NCBI RefSeq assembly: GCF_024543085.1
Contig: NZ_JANHNZ010000006.1
Span: 35,806-99,805, forward strand
Direction of reading: 5' to 3'
Length of the DNA stretch: 64,000 nt
Origin: Granulicatella seriolae
GTDB lineage: Bacteria; Bacillota; Bacilli; Lactobacillales; Aerococcaceae
Position 1 is the first letter of the stretch. The number at the start of each line of letters is the position of its first letter. The notes under the pieces are model-generated. The model ran no database searches and was not told the origin of the DNA. It saw nothing but the letters and a program-made list of their open reading frames with translations. Below are positions 48,990 through 56,931 of this stretch, piece after piece. A program made the position numbers and the translations under genes.

Positions 48990-50957
48990 CTACTCCCGAC
49001 TAAGCAACAACCGTAAGCTATTAGCAATAACTACCAGAGTACTCCCTTCATGGGCAATAACCCCAATAGCGATATCCATTTGCCCTAGGATGTTTAGGAC
49101 TACTAGAAGTACAACCACTGCCATAGAGAAGATCATGTTTTGGTTGACGATATGGTTCATACGTTTGGAGACTTTGTGGGCGGCAACCAGTTTAGACAAG
49201 TCATCTTGCATCAAGACCACGTCTGCCACATTGATAGCCACGTCGGTTCCTTGTCCCATGGCAACTCCGATATCGGCAGTCACCAAAGCTGGCGCATCAT
49301 TGACACCGTCACCGACCATGGCCACTTGACCATATTGTTCTTGCAAGTCTCGCACATGTTTTGCCTTATCTTCTGGCATCACGTTGGCCAAAACTTGGTC
49401 CATACCCAAGCTCTTGCCGATTGCTTGCCCCGTTGCCACTGCGTCACCTGTTATCATGACCGCATGCACGCCTTGTTCTTTGAAGTAGCCAACCGCATCA
49501 AGCGACTGAGGTTTTGGCAAGTCCATGAAGGCCATCAAGCCCCAAACGACACCGTCTCGCGCCAAGAGTACCACCGTCTTGCCTTGCGCCCCTAAGCGAG
49601 CAACTTCTTCAGAAAAGTCCACATCAACTTCTGGAAAATGACTAGGTTTGGCAACTTGATAAAGATGACCTTGATAGTCCGCAGACAAGCCTACACCAAT
49701 GATGTTTTCGATGGACTCAACAGGTAGTTGAATGCCTTCTTCTTGAGCCAACTCTTGGTTCAAATGACTAGTAATGGCAGACGCTAATGGGTGACTAGAT
49801 TGTGCTTCCATAGCCTGAATCACTTGAAGGTATTCCTTAATAGTTTCTGGAGCCAATTTGCCAGATGCTCCAAAATAGGAGTCGGTTAGACTTGGTTTAC
49901 CTTGGGTTAGGGTGCCAGTTTTGTCCATGGCGATGGCTTTGATGTCTTGGAGATTGGCCAAGGTTGCGCTGCCTTTGAAGAGAACGCCCTTGCTAGCCAG
50001 GTTAGAAATAGCGGATAGACTGGCTGGAACGGCACTGGCTGCTAGAGCACAGGGTGAGGCAGCAATCAAGAAGACCATGCCCCGATAGAGGCTCTCAGAC
50101 CAAGTCCATGAGAATAGTGCTGGTCCTAAAAGAATGTGAATTGGCAAGATAGCCAAGACTATCGTCACGTAAATCGGTTCAATCTTTTGAATGCGAGTCG
50201 CTGTTTTGGACAAGGAACTTTGAGATTCTTCAACTAATTGGAGAATTTTCGCAAAAACGGTGTCCTTGCTATCCTTGGTCACTTCCATGGTAAAACTACC
50301 CGCTTGGTTGATAGTACTTGCATACACTTGGTCGCCAACAACCTTTTCCTTAGGCATGCTTTCACCGTTAATAGTAGATTCATCAATCACTGTAACTCCG
50401 TCAGTGATTAAGCCATCAGTCGGAATTTGGTCACCGGTTAATACTTGAAGTCGGTCACCGATGTTCAATTCTTCTACCGCAACTGATTTGTAAGAACCAT
50501 CAGCTTGGATTAGTCGTGCTTTTGATGGGTTTAATTTGAGCAATTGAGTAATCTCTTTTTTACTGCGGCCTTCTGCATATTCTTCAAGGAAATGAGCCCC
50601 AGCAAAGATGAGAATCAATAAAGCTGCCTCTTCACTGTTGCCAATAGCTACAGCACCAACTGCAGCCAGCATCATCAACAAGTGAATGTTGGGCACAAAG
50701 CGTTTCGCGGCTACACTATTACGAATGGTATCGCCGAATCCCTCGCCCATGACATGGTAACCAGCAGAAAATGTGGTGAAAATAAAGAGAATAGTGCTAA
50801 GTGTAGGTTGACTGCCATGGATAACTAGGCCAACAATAAAAGTAGCCAAGCCCACACCATATAAAATGACCGGTAATTTGCTTTCGTGATTGTGTTGGTG
50901 AGTATGATGATGTTCTTTTTCTTTTCTATGTTGATGTTTATGTTCTTGAGTAGCCAT
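48990..50957 (-). CDS. P1B-4 type heavy-metal exporting ATPase
   Basis: 655 residues from the ATG at 50957 with AAGGAGTG six bases upstream. The N-terminus is a His-rich tail (HKHQHRKEKEHHHTHQHNHE) in place of a CxxC metal domain. The transport motif is SPCAL (AASPCALAASAVPASL) rather than CPC, and the last helix has AHEGSTLVVIANS, the HEGG/S-T motif of P1B-4 pumps. DKTGTLT, HPLASAI and MVGDGVNDAPAL complete the P-type core. P1B-4 members export Co2+ or Fe2+ (PfeT, CoaT); Zn2+ and Cd2+ are less likely. An ArsR-type operator overlaps its promoter region. Confidence 0.9.
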   Translation of the reverse strand: MATQEHKHQHRKEKEHHHTHQHNHESKLPVILYGVGLATFIVGLVIHGSQPTLSTILFIFTTFSAGYHVMGEGFGDTIRNSVAAKRFVPNIHLLMMLAAVGAVAIGNSEEAALLILIFAGAHFLEEYAEGRSKKEITQLLKLNPSKARLIQADGSYKSVAVEELNIGDRLQVLTGDQIPTDGLITDGVTVIDESTINGESMPKEKVVGDQVYASTINQAGSFTMEVTKDSKDTVFAKILQLVEESQSSLSKTATRIQKIEPIYVTIVLAILPIHILLGPALFSWTWSESLYRGMVFLIAASPCALAASAVPASLSAISNLASKGVLFKGSATLANLQDIKAIAMDKTGTLTQGKPSLTDSYFGASGKLAPETIKEYLQVIQAMEAQSSHPLASAITSHLNQELAQEEGIQLPVESIENIIGVGLSADYQGHLYQVAKPSHFPEVDVDFSEEVARLGAQGKTVVLLARDGVVWGLMAFMDLPKPQSLDAVGYFKEQGVHAVMITGDAVATGQAIGKSLGMDQVLANVMPEDKAKHVRDLQEQYGQVAMVGDGVNDAPALVTADIGVAMGQGTDVAINVADVVLMQDDLSKLVAAHKVSKRMNHIVNQNMIFSMAVVVLLVVLNILGQMDIAIGVIAHEGSTLVVIANSLRLLLSRE

Positions 50958-50979
50958 CTGAATCACTCCTTGAGGTTAT

Positions 50980-50999
50980 ATATGAATAACTATTCATAT
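50980..50999. promoter_or_regulatory. ArsR/SmtB-type operator of the metal ATPase
   Basis: ATATGAATAACTATTCATAT, a perfect palindrome around AC, containing TGAA-N6-TTCA, the recognised spacing of ArsR/CzrA/SmtB metal-sensor operators. It lies 23 bases before the start codon. No arsR-like gene is visible in the window, so the sensor would act from elsewhere. Confidence 0.75.
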
Positions 51000-51108
51000 A
51001 CTAAGTATACTATCTTTTTACGGGGTGTCAAGTGAGATGGGGGAAAATAGAAAATAAAAAAGTTTGGGCACAATCTCCCAAACCGGTACTAGTATTTTTC
51101 TATAAAAA

Positions 51109-51180
51109 GGCTCTAGCCCCTCAGTTGGAAATAACATTAATTGTACTGTAATTTCTAACTAAGGAGCTGGAGAATTTTTA
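51109..51180 (-). terminator. Hairpin downstream of the bacteriocin-immunity pair
   Basis: CTCTAGCCCCTCAGTTGGAA and ATAAC pair, with some G-U and mismatches, with GTAATTTCTAACTAAGGAGC and TGGAG. The minus side continues CCTTTTTATAG. The arm with ..TTGGAAATAAC resembles copy 8 of the repeat family, so this may be a core-less relative like copy 3. Confidence 0.5.
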
Positions 51181-51240
51181 ATCCATTACTCTTATTATTA
51201 AATTACTCCCGAAGAATAAGATGAAAACTATAGTTTAATC

Positions 51241-51396
51241 TTACTTTTTTCGTATATTCTTCAAATACAAAAAGATAAAAATGAGATTTTCTATAAGAAA
51301 AAAGGCAAACACAAATTTTAGTATGGATGGAAACAATAAATATAAAATTGTGAATATGAAATAACTAATTAAAATAAAAATAGCAAATTTTTTCAT
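51241..51396 (-). CDS. Probable bacteriocin immunity peptide (51 residues)
   Basis: Translated by hand: ATG at 51396, three bases after the bacteriocin stop, TAA at 51243-51241. Two membrane helices: FAIFILISYFIFTILYLLF and FVFAFFLIENLIFIFLYL, ending KNIRKK. Small, hydrophobic with a basic tail, and placed straight after a bacteriocin gene as in blp-type loci. The frame runs through six T residues near its middle, and I checked that it stays open. Confidence 0.6.
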   Translation of the reverse strand: MKKFAIFILISYFIFTILYLLFPSILKFVFAFFLIENLIFIFLYLKNIRKK

Positions 51397-51399
51397 AGG

Positions 51400-51654
51400 C
51401 TAATTAATTGCCACTCCAGCAAGTCCACAGGTAGTTGCGCCTGTAATTGCCCCTCCCCATGCTCCTGCTGCCGCTCCGCCGACAGTCCCAATTATAGGTA
51501 AAGTTACTGTACCTACCGCAGCACCAGCTACACCACCTGTTAAAAAACCACCTACTCCACAACCTACAGCACCTATTGCCGCTAGAACCTTTCCACCTCC
51601 ATAAACTTCCTGCAATTCCATACCTTCTACCATTGTGAATTCTTCTAGTTTCAT
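51400..51654 (-). CDS. Double-glycine-leader bacteriocin peptide (class IIb/Blp-like)
   Basis: 84 residues from the ATG at 51654, with GAGAGAAAAG upstream; a GTG three codons earlier is less likely. Leader MKLEEFTMVEGMELQEVYGG ends in GG, then the mature peptide begins GKVLAAIGAVGCGVGGFLTGG and is full of GxxxG/A motifs, with two Cys (CGVGG and TTCGLAG). This is typical of two-peptide bacteriocins, although only one peptide is seen. No PCAT exporter or accessory gene lies in the window. Confidence 0.85.
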   Translation of the reverse strand: MKLEEFTMVEGMELQEVYGGGKVLAAIGAVGCGVGGFLTGGVAGAAVGTVTLPIIGTVGGAAAGAWGGAITGATTCGLAGVAIN

Positions 51655-51734
51655 TACAATCACTTTTCTCTCATATATTTACTACTTATAGTTTATCATG
51701 TTCTACGAATTTTTTACTAACTGTGCCTATAATG

Positions 51735-51754
51735 ATTTGGAGTGTCCCCCAAAT
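51735..51754. promoter_or_regulatory. Inverted repeat upstream of the bacteriocin gene
   Basis: ATTTGGAGTGTCCCCCAAAT: ATTTGG/CCAAAT around an eight-base centre, about 80-100 bases before the bacteriocin start. No LytTR direct repeats were found here, so control may differ from the 37-44 kb regulon. Confidence 0.4.
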
Positions 51755-51850
51755 GTTCCTAACAAGTAAAAAATAAGTAAAATAACTACTAAAACGTCTG
51801 GTCTGTACTTGTCCCTGATTCAGTATGCCTACTTTTCGAACCACAAAAAC

Positions 51851-51886
51851 TAACCTCTAGCTTATCCAACTGATAAGCTAGAGGTT
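51851..51886 (-). terminator. Terminator of the multidrug ABC operon
   Basis: AACCTCTAGCTTATC pairs perfectly with GATAAGCTAGAGGTT around five bases. The minus side continues AGTTTTTGTGG. Ten bases past the stop. Its stem shares CCTCTAGCTTATC with the outer arms of repeat copy 8. Confidence 0.85.
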
Positions 51887-51896
51887 AGTTCCTCTG

Positions 51897-53651
51897 TTAC
51901 ACTTCCATACTCTTAGCCTGCATGCGATACATTTCGGCGTAAACGCCATCTAGATCCAGCAGACTTTGGTGATTTCCACGCTCGATAATCCGTCCCTTGT
52001 CGAGAACGATAATTTGGTCGGCATTGAGAATCGTTGACAGGCGGTGGGCGATTATAAAGGTCGTCCGCCCCTCTTCCAGAACACTCATAGCGTGCTGGAT
52101 TGTTTCCTCTGTCTCAGTGTCCACGTGCGAAGTTGCCTCATCCAGAATCATAATCTTAGGATTGTAGACCAAAGCTCTGGCAAATGAAATCAGTTGGCGC
52201 TCCCCTGAAGAGAAGTCCGCCCCCTTTTCTCTAACCGCAAAATGGATGCCCTTATCGCTACGCTCAATCAAATGCTTGGCACCAACACGAATCAAGGCTT
52301 CTTCAATTTCTGCATCACTAATTGAAGGGTTATTCATACTGACGTTGCTGGCAATGGTTCCCTTAAAGAGGTAAGGATCCTGCAAAACAATAGCCATATC
52401 CTTGCGAACACTTTTGCGGGAATAGTCCTTAGTATTTTGTCCGTCAATAGAGATGGTTCCTTGATTAGGGTCATAAAATCGAAAGAGCAGATTCATAATG
52501 GAAGATTTTCCTGAACCTGTGTGCCCAACAAAGGCGACCGTTTGACCTGCTTGCGCGGTAAAATTAATGTCATTTAGGACGTAGTTATCATCCTTATAAG
52601 CAAATTTTACTTGATCAAATACCACTTCTCCTTGTGTCATAACCATTTCCTGATCTGGGGATTCTTCAATCGGTGTGTCTAATAGTTCAAACACACGTCC
52701 TCCAGCAGCAATGGCTTGTTGGAAGCTGGACATAACTTGGACGAAGGCATCAATCGGGTCGAAAAGACGGTTGATGTAATCGATAAAGGCATAAAGCACC
52801 CCAGCAGTTAGTCCAAAGGTTCCGCCTAAGAATTGCGTACCCACATAGACGACAACCGCTAGCATTGTAGCATTCCTGAAAAAGCCGCTCAAGCCCCATG
52901 ACAGAGTTGCATCAAGCAAGAGGAATTTTGACCCTACCTTTTGCCAAGACTGTGAAGCTGCCTTGAACTCTTTGTAAATACGGCTTTCTTGTTGAAAAGC
53001 TTGCACGATAGACATGCCCTGAATGGTTTCATTGAGCTTTCCATTCAAATCACTCACCCATTCCCGCAAAGCCTTCGTATAACGGCTGGCATAACGTGAA
53101 TAAAGAATTTGCCAAACCAGAACCACCGGAACAATGAGCAAGAGCCCTGTAGTCAGGGATGGGTTGAGCAGAAATAGAGCGGTATAGGTTCCAATAATCA
53201 AGATGATACTATTAAAGATAGTAGAAATAGTGCTCTCATAAAATTGCGAACGCAAGACTTCTGTATCATTAGTAATACGAGAAACAACTTTTCCAGCTGG
53301 CAAGGAGTCAAAATATTGAATTGGTAATTTTTGTACATGAGCAAAAACTTGGTCTCTCAAGTCTTTGACAATACGATTTGATACCTTTTTTAAGGTATAT
53401 CTGCCATAGATACTGGTTAGTGACGAAGCCAGATTTAAGAAAAGATAAAAGGCTAGCAGTTGGAATAAGAGTCCTGCTTGTAGACCATCCCCTTGTCCAG
53501 CTGGGGTGATGACTTGGTCAATGATCGTTTTGATAACCATTGGCGAGTATAGTCCCATTAAGGTTGTCAACATAAGGAGGCCAATTCCCATGAAAAAACT
53601 TGCCTTATGGTATTTAAGATAAGAGAGGAGGCGTTTGACAGTTTTAAGCAT
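51897..53651 (-). CDS. Heterodimeric multidrug ABC exporter, second subunit
   Basis: 584 residues from the ATG at 53651 (GGAGGG eight bases upstream, inside the end of the previous gene). Six membrane helices (about 20-310), then the nucleotide domain with Walker A GHTGSGKSS, a signature FSSGERQLISFARA (degenerate LSGGQ) and Walker B MILDEATSHVD. One normal and one degenerate site is the rule in BmrCD/LmrCD/PatAB-type pairs. It overlaps the first subunit by eight bases. Confidence 0.92.
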   Translation of the reverse strand: MLKTVKRLLSYLKYHKASFFMGIGLLMLTTLMGLYSPMVIKTIIDQVITPAGQGDGLQAGLLFQLLAFYLFLNLASSLTSIYGRYTLKKVSNRIVKDLRDQVFAHVQKLPIQYFDSLPAGKVVSRITNDTEVLRSQFYESTISTIFNSIILIIGTYTALFLLNPSLTTGLLLIVPVVLVWQILYSRYASRYTKALREWVSDLNGKLNETIQGMSIVQAFQQESRIYKEFKAASQSWQKVGSKFLLLDATLSWGLSGFFRNATMLAVVVYVGTQFLGGTFGLTAGVLYAFIDYINRLFDPIDAFVQVMSSFQQAIAAGGRVFELLDTPIEESPDQEMVMTQGEVVFDQVKFAYKDDNYVLNDINFTAQAGQTVAFVGHTGSGKSSIMNLLFRFYDPNQGTISIDGQNTKDYSRKSVRKDMAIVLQDPYLFKGTIASNVSMNNPSISDAEIEEALIRVGAKHLIERSDKGIHFAVREKGADFSSGERQLISFARALVYNPKIMILDEATSHVDTETEETIQHAMSVLEEGRTTFIIAHRLSTILNADQIIVLDKGRIIERGNHQSLLDLDGVYAEMYRMQAKSMEV

Positions 53652-55386
53652 CTTCTGTTCCCTCCATTTCTTGGCGTTTGTACTGTTGGTAATACCAACC
53701 TTGTTTAGCCAATAAGTCTTGGTGCGTCCCTTGGTCCAGAACTTGGCCTTGGTCCAAGACGAAAATCCAGTCAGCATTGCGAATAGCTGACAATCGGTGA
53801 GAAGTAATCAGGTTAGTGCGTCCCTTTCGTTCTTCTTGGATGTGGCTGATAATGGTTTGTTCTGTTTTGGCATCTACTGCCGACAGGGCATCATCTAATA
53901 TCAATACTTCACTGTCACGAATAAAGGCTCTGGCAATGGACAGGCGTTGCTTTTGCCCACCACTCAAACTAATTCCCTTTTCCCCAACTAGGGTATCTAG
54001 CTGTTTGGGCATACTTTTCACATCCGCCTCAAACGACGCTAGATGCAGAGCACGGTAAATCTCCTCGTCACTAGCATCCTCCTTCCCGAAGAACATATTT
54101 TCACGGATAGACCTAGAAAATAAGATATGTTCTTGCGGCACATAGGCAATCTTGCTTTGAAGCTCTTGGGCATCAAAGTCTAAAATGGATTGGCCGTTGA
54201 TAGTGATATCTTGCCCCTTATAAGGGTATTGGTGCAAGAGCTGTTGGACTAGGGTCGTTTTACCAGCACCAGTTTTCCCAACGATACCGATTGTTTCACC
54301 CTTTTTAATCTGCAAATCCAAGTCTTTAAGGATTGGAGTTTCTTCATTTGGGTACCAGAAGCTGAAATTTTTGAGGCGAATATTTTCGATTTCGTCCAGC
54401 TTAGTTTGTCCACCTTCTTCAATAGAATCACTGGCTGTGAAGACTTCGCGAAGTCTTTTTATAGAGGCATTTCCTTGTTGGGCAACGTTTACAACTTCCC
54501 CAATAGTCATGACCGGCCAAACAATTAGCCCGATATAAACTTGGAAGGAAACCACTCCCCCTACAGACACTTCACCACTTTGCACTAAATAACCACCTAG
54601 CATCAGACCCAAAGCCAAGCTAACTGCCATAAAGATACCGCCTAGTGGCCAGAAAATTGTATCGATTTTGGCAACCTCTAAATTCATTTCCAAAGCTTCT
54701 GACGTGCTTTTCTTGAAGTTGTTAATCATGGCTTCTTCTTGTCCAAACGCTCGAACCACGTAAGTACCATCAATAACTTCTAGCACATCATTGTTCATCT
54801 CAGAAACAGCTTCTTGGGATTTGTTGAATTTAGCGTCCACGGAAGTCCCTAATTTATACAAAAGATAGGCCAGAATTGGGGATGGAATCATAGCAACCAG
54901 CATGAGCTTCCACGAAACGAAGACACTCATCATGGTCAAGACCACAATCAGAATCAAGCTAGAATTCAAAAAGGCATACATACCAAAACCAGTCGTCATG
55001 CCCAGCACACGAATATCCTCACTCCCACGAGTCACTAAGTCCCCCGTGCGAAACCGACTATAAAATGGTGCTTTGCGACTGAGCAAGTGCTGCATCATCC
55101 GCTCCCTAAAGGTACTTTGGACTTGGTAGGAACCCACAAAAATAAAGTAGGTCCAGATAAATTCAAAAATATAGGCTGTAATAATAGCTAATAAAAAGTA
55201 TACAATATACCGATATAACGTCTCCCAAGTCAAGGTCTGACGAACAATCTCGTCAATCACCTGCCCAACAAATCGTGCTGGTAAAACCAAGGCAATCGTG
55301 CTGATAATCATGGAGATGAAGGCTAAAACATATCGGAATTTGTGTTGTTTAAAGAAGAAGCCTAGCTCTTCTATAATAAGTTTCAT
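53644..55386 (-). CDS. Heterodimeric multidrug ABC exporter, first subunit
   Basis: 580 residues. Six membrane helices and a nucleotide domain with Walker A GKTGAGKTT, signature ISLSGGQKQRLSIARA and Walker B VLILDDALSAVD. The acidic residue after Walker B is Asp (DDALS) in place of Glu, the non-canonical site half typical for the first member of BmrC/LmrC-like pairs. Preceded by a 24-codon leader and a terminator, so expression appears to be controlled by attenuation. Confidence 0.92.
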   Translation of the reverse strand: MKLIIEELGFFFKQHKFRYVLAFISMIISTIALVLPARFVGQVIDEIVRQTLTWETLYRYIVYFLLAIITAYIFEFIWTYFIFVGSYQVQSTFRERMMQHLLSRKAPFYSRFRTGDLVTRGSEDIRVLGMTTGFGMYAFLNSSLILIVVLTMMSVFVSWKLMLVAMIPSPILAYLLYKLGTSVDAKFNKSQEAVSEMNNDVLEVIDGTYVVRAFGQEEAMINNFKKSTSEALEMNLEVAKIDTIFWPLGGIFMAVSLALGLMLGGYLVQSGEVSVGGVVSFQVYIGLIVWPVMTIGEVVNVAQQGNASIKRLREVFTASDSIEEGGQTKLDEIENIRLKNFSFWYPNEETPILKDLDLQIKKGETIGIVGKTGAGKTTLVQQLLHQYPYKGQDITINGQSILDFDAQELQSKIAYVPQEHILFSRSIRENMFFGKEDASDEEIYRALHLASFEADVKSMPKQLDTLVGEKGISLSGGQKQRLSIARAFIRDSEVLILDDALSAVDAKTEQTIISHIQEERKGRTNLITSHRLSAIRNADWIFVLDQGQVLDQGTHQDLLAKQGWYYQQYKRQEMEGTEDA

Positions 55387-55460
55387 AACTGTTCTCCTTT
55401 TCTTACATTGTTAATGATTCCCCTTATCAACACCTATGCTACCAACACATGAAAATGCGC

Positions 55461-55501
55461 AAAAAAAGGCTATTCACCTACACAAATGCAGATAAATAGC
55501 C
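55461..55501 (-). terminator. Attenuator terminator ahead of the ABC exporter
   Basis: GGCTATT (55468-55474) with AATAGCC (55495-55501), followed on the minus strand by TTTTTTTGCGC. It lies between the leader peptide and the first exporter gene, about 75 bases before the latter, where a normal operon terminator makes no sense. Confidence 0.75.
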
Positions 55502-55533
55502 ATAAAAAGTCATTATACATGAAGTTCAAATGG

Positions 55534-55608
55534 TTACAAAGATGCTGTAAGGAGGATTTTGTTGCAATATTCAACTGTTTTATGAGTAGTTCTAGCAATG
55601 ATACGCAT
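55534..55608 (-). CDS. 24-codon leader peptide of the ABC exporter
   Basis: ATG at 55608 with a strong AAAAGGAGG nine bases upstream, then RIIARTTHKTVEYCNKILLT, ASL and TAA. Codons 18-20 (ATCCTCCTT) are complementary to the leader's own ribosome binding site (AAGGAGGA), so an early stem can form. The attenuator terminator follows 33 bases after the stop. B. subtilis bmrCD, a homologous exporter, is induced by ribosome-targeting antibiotics through a leader peptide (bmrB); this looks like an independent or shortened version. Function inferred. Confidence 0.65.
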   Translation of the reverse strand: MRIIARTTHKTVEYCNKILLTASL

Positions 55609-55814
55609 AAGTGTTTCCTCCTTTTCCTAATTTTTCGATTTTACATCGATAAGGTCATTTTATTATAAGTTTTCTACAATAGCAAGCCTAAATCTAATAA
55701 ATGTAGGTTTTTTTACTTAAGATAGTCGAATCACCAGATAATGAGCTTAGAAATGAAAACGGTAGTACTGCAGGGATAGAAAAAAGTCTGTATCAATAAC
55801 TTCTATTTCTAAAT

Positions 55815-55990
55815 CAGAAAAGCATTTCCGTAAACTGAATCGGAAATGGGAACGGTGGAACCGCCGTGAGCCTTGGTCTCACGGCTTAGCTGCCTACGTA
55901 TCTGTCATCGACTAAAGTCGAAACAGCTACTATGCGTCAGCTATGCGTTACCCCCCGTCATTTTGGATTCAGCGTACGGAAATACTTTTG
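55815..55990 (+). repeat. Stem-variable repeat element, copy 7 (degraded)
   Basis: Arms pair with about five mismatches in 31 (left AAAAGCATTTCCGTAAACTG, right GTACGGAAATACTTTTG). Full-length core in forward orientation. No plus-strand gene precedes it. A separate short fragment of the family (GAAATGAAAACGGTAG) lies at about 55750. Confidence 0.8.
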
Positions 55991-56023
55991 TTGAGCTAGT
56001 AAAGAAAGGTCATATAGTAATGA

Positions 56024-56695
56024 ATTATGAGAAGATAGTGCTCCATACAGTGATTTACTGGGAGTAGAGTACTCTAGTCCCAGTAAATCACATAATATAG
56101 ATAGTTTTTCTCATAATTCAACTGATAATCCTACAATATAAGTGATAAAAGCGAAATTTGTTATGAATTATTAGAAAAGGAGGCTAAAGTCGATGATTTA
56201 CTGGGAGTAGAAGTGATCTACTCCCAGTAAATGACATAATATAGATAGTCTTTCTCATAATTTGTTCCCTTTTGACTGGTTTAGGTCTTTAAAAGGCTCA
56301 ATAAGGGAAGATTATGAGAAAACCAATCAAAATTTGACCTCTAACGAGGAATAAACCACTTTTATTCCTCGTTAGCAAACTAAAAATAACTCTTTTTCTC
56401 ATAATTACCTCAAAAACAGGGTCCATTCAAGCAATATACGCCCTGAAACTAATGAATTATGAGAAAATCAACCAAAAACGCTATTCTAACGAGGAATAAA
56501 TAAGGTTTATTCCTCGTTAGGTAGTCATAATCAGTGGGTTTTCTAATAATTGACCTGCAAATAGGTCATATTTTGCCCAAAAGTACTCTGCTGCCCTTGG
56601 ATTATGAGAAACCCACCTAAAAATAGAGCTCCAACGAGGAATAAAAGTGGTTTATTCCTCGTTGGAGCTCTTTAACGAATGATTTTTCTCATAAT
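56024..56695. repeat. Five-unit array of nested palindromes, inner types A and B
   Basis: Units start at 56024, 56167, 56311, 56456 and 56601 (steps 143, 144, 145, 145) and are about 94-95 bases long with 49-51 base spacers. Outer arms ATTATGAGAAAA/TTTTCTCATAAT. Units 1-2 carry the inner stem ATTTACTGGGAGTAGA (type A, as at 29.8-30.1 kb). Units 3-5 carry TAACGAGGAATAAA/TTTATTCCTCGTTA (type B, perfect 14-bp stems with 5-base loops CCACT, TAAGG, AGTGG). Unit 5 extends the stem to 20 bp through GAGCTC. Spacers are all different. Confidence 0.9.
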
Positions 56696-56750
56696 AGGCT
56701 TACCCTTAAGACAAAAAGCTTTATCTATAATAAGAGTTCGACTTATCAAA

Positions 56751-56915
56751 GAGCCTCTAGCTTATCGGTTGGAAATAACGGTGTATCAGCATAGCTGACG
56801 CACTGTAGCTGTTTCGGCGTCAGCCGAATTACAGATACGTAGGCAGCTAAGCCAGTGATACCAAGGCTTTCGGCGGTGCCACCGTTCTTATTTCCGACCG
56901 ATAAGCTAGAGGCTC
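56751..56915 (-). repeat. Stem-variable repeat element, copy 8
   Basis: Arms GAGCCTCTAGCTTATCGGTT (from 56751) and its complement ending at 56915 match but for one or two bases. Unlike the other copies, even the outermost CAAAAGAG is replaced. The core is on the minus strand. It lies 17 bases 3' of the aminotransferase gene, co-directional with it. Confidence 0.85.
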
Positions 56916-56931
56916 GCACTCGTAAGCAAGT

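Noticed and set aside
51241..51396. Frameshift in the 51-residue immunity gene
   Set aside because: First reading suggested five T residues and a stop. Recounting the run (51298-51303) gives six, and the frame is open to the TAA.
55486..55668. 60-codon plus-strand frame
   Set aside because: It lies antisense to the leader-peptide/attenuator region, which has the better start signal and structure.
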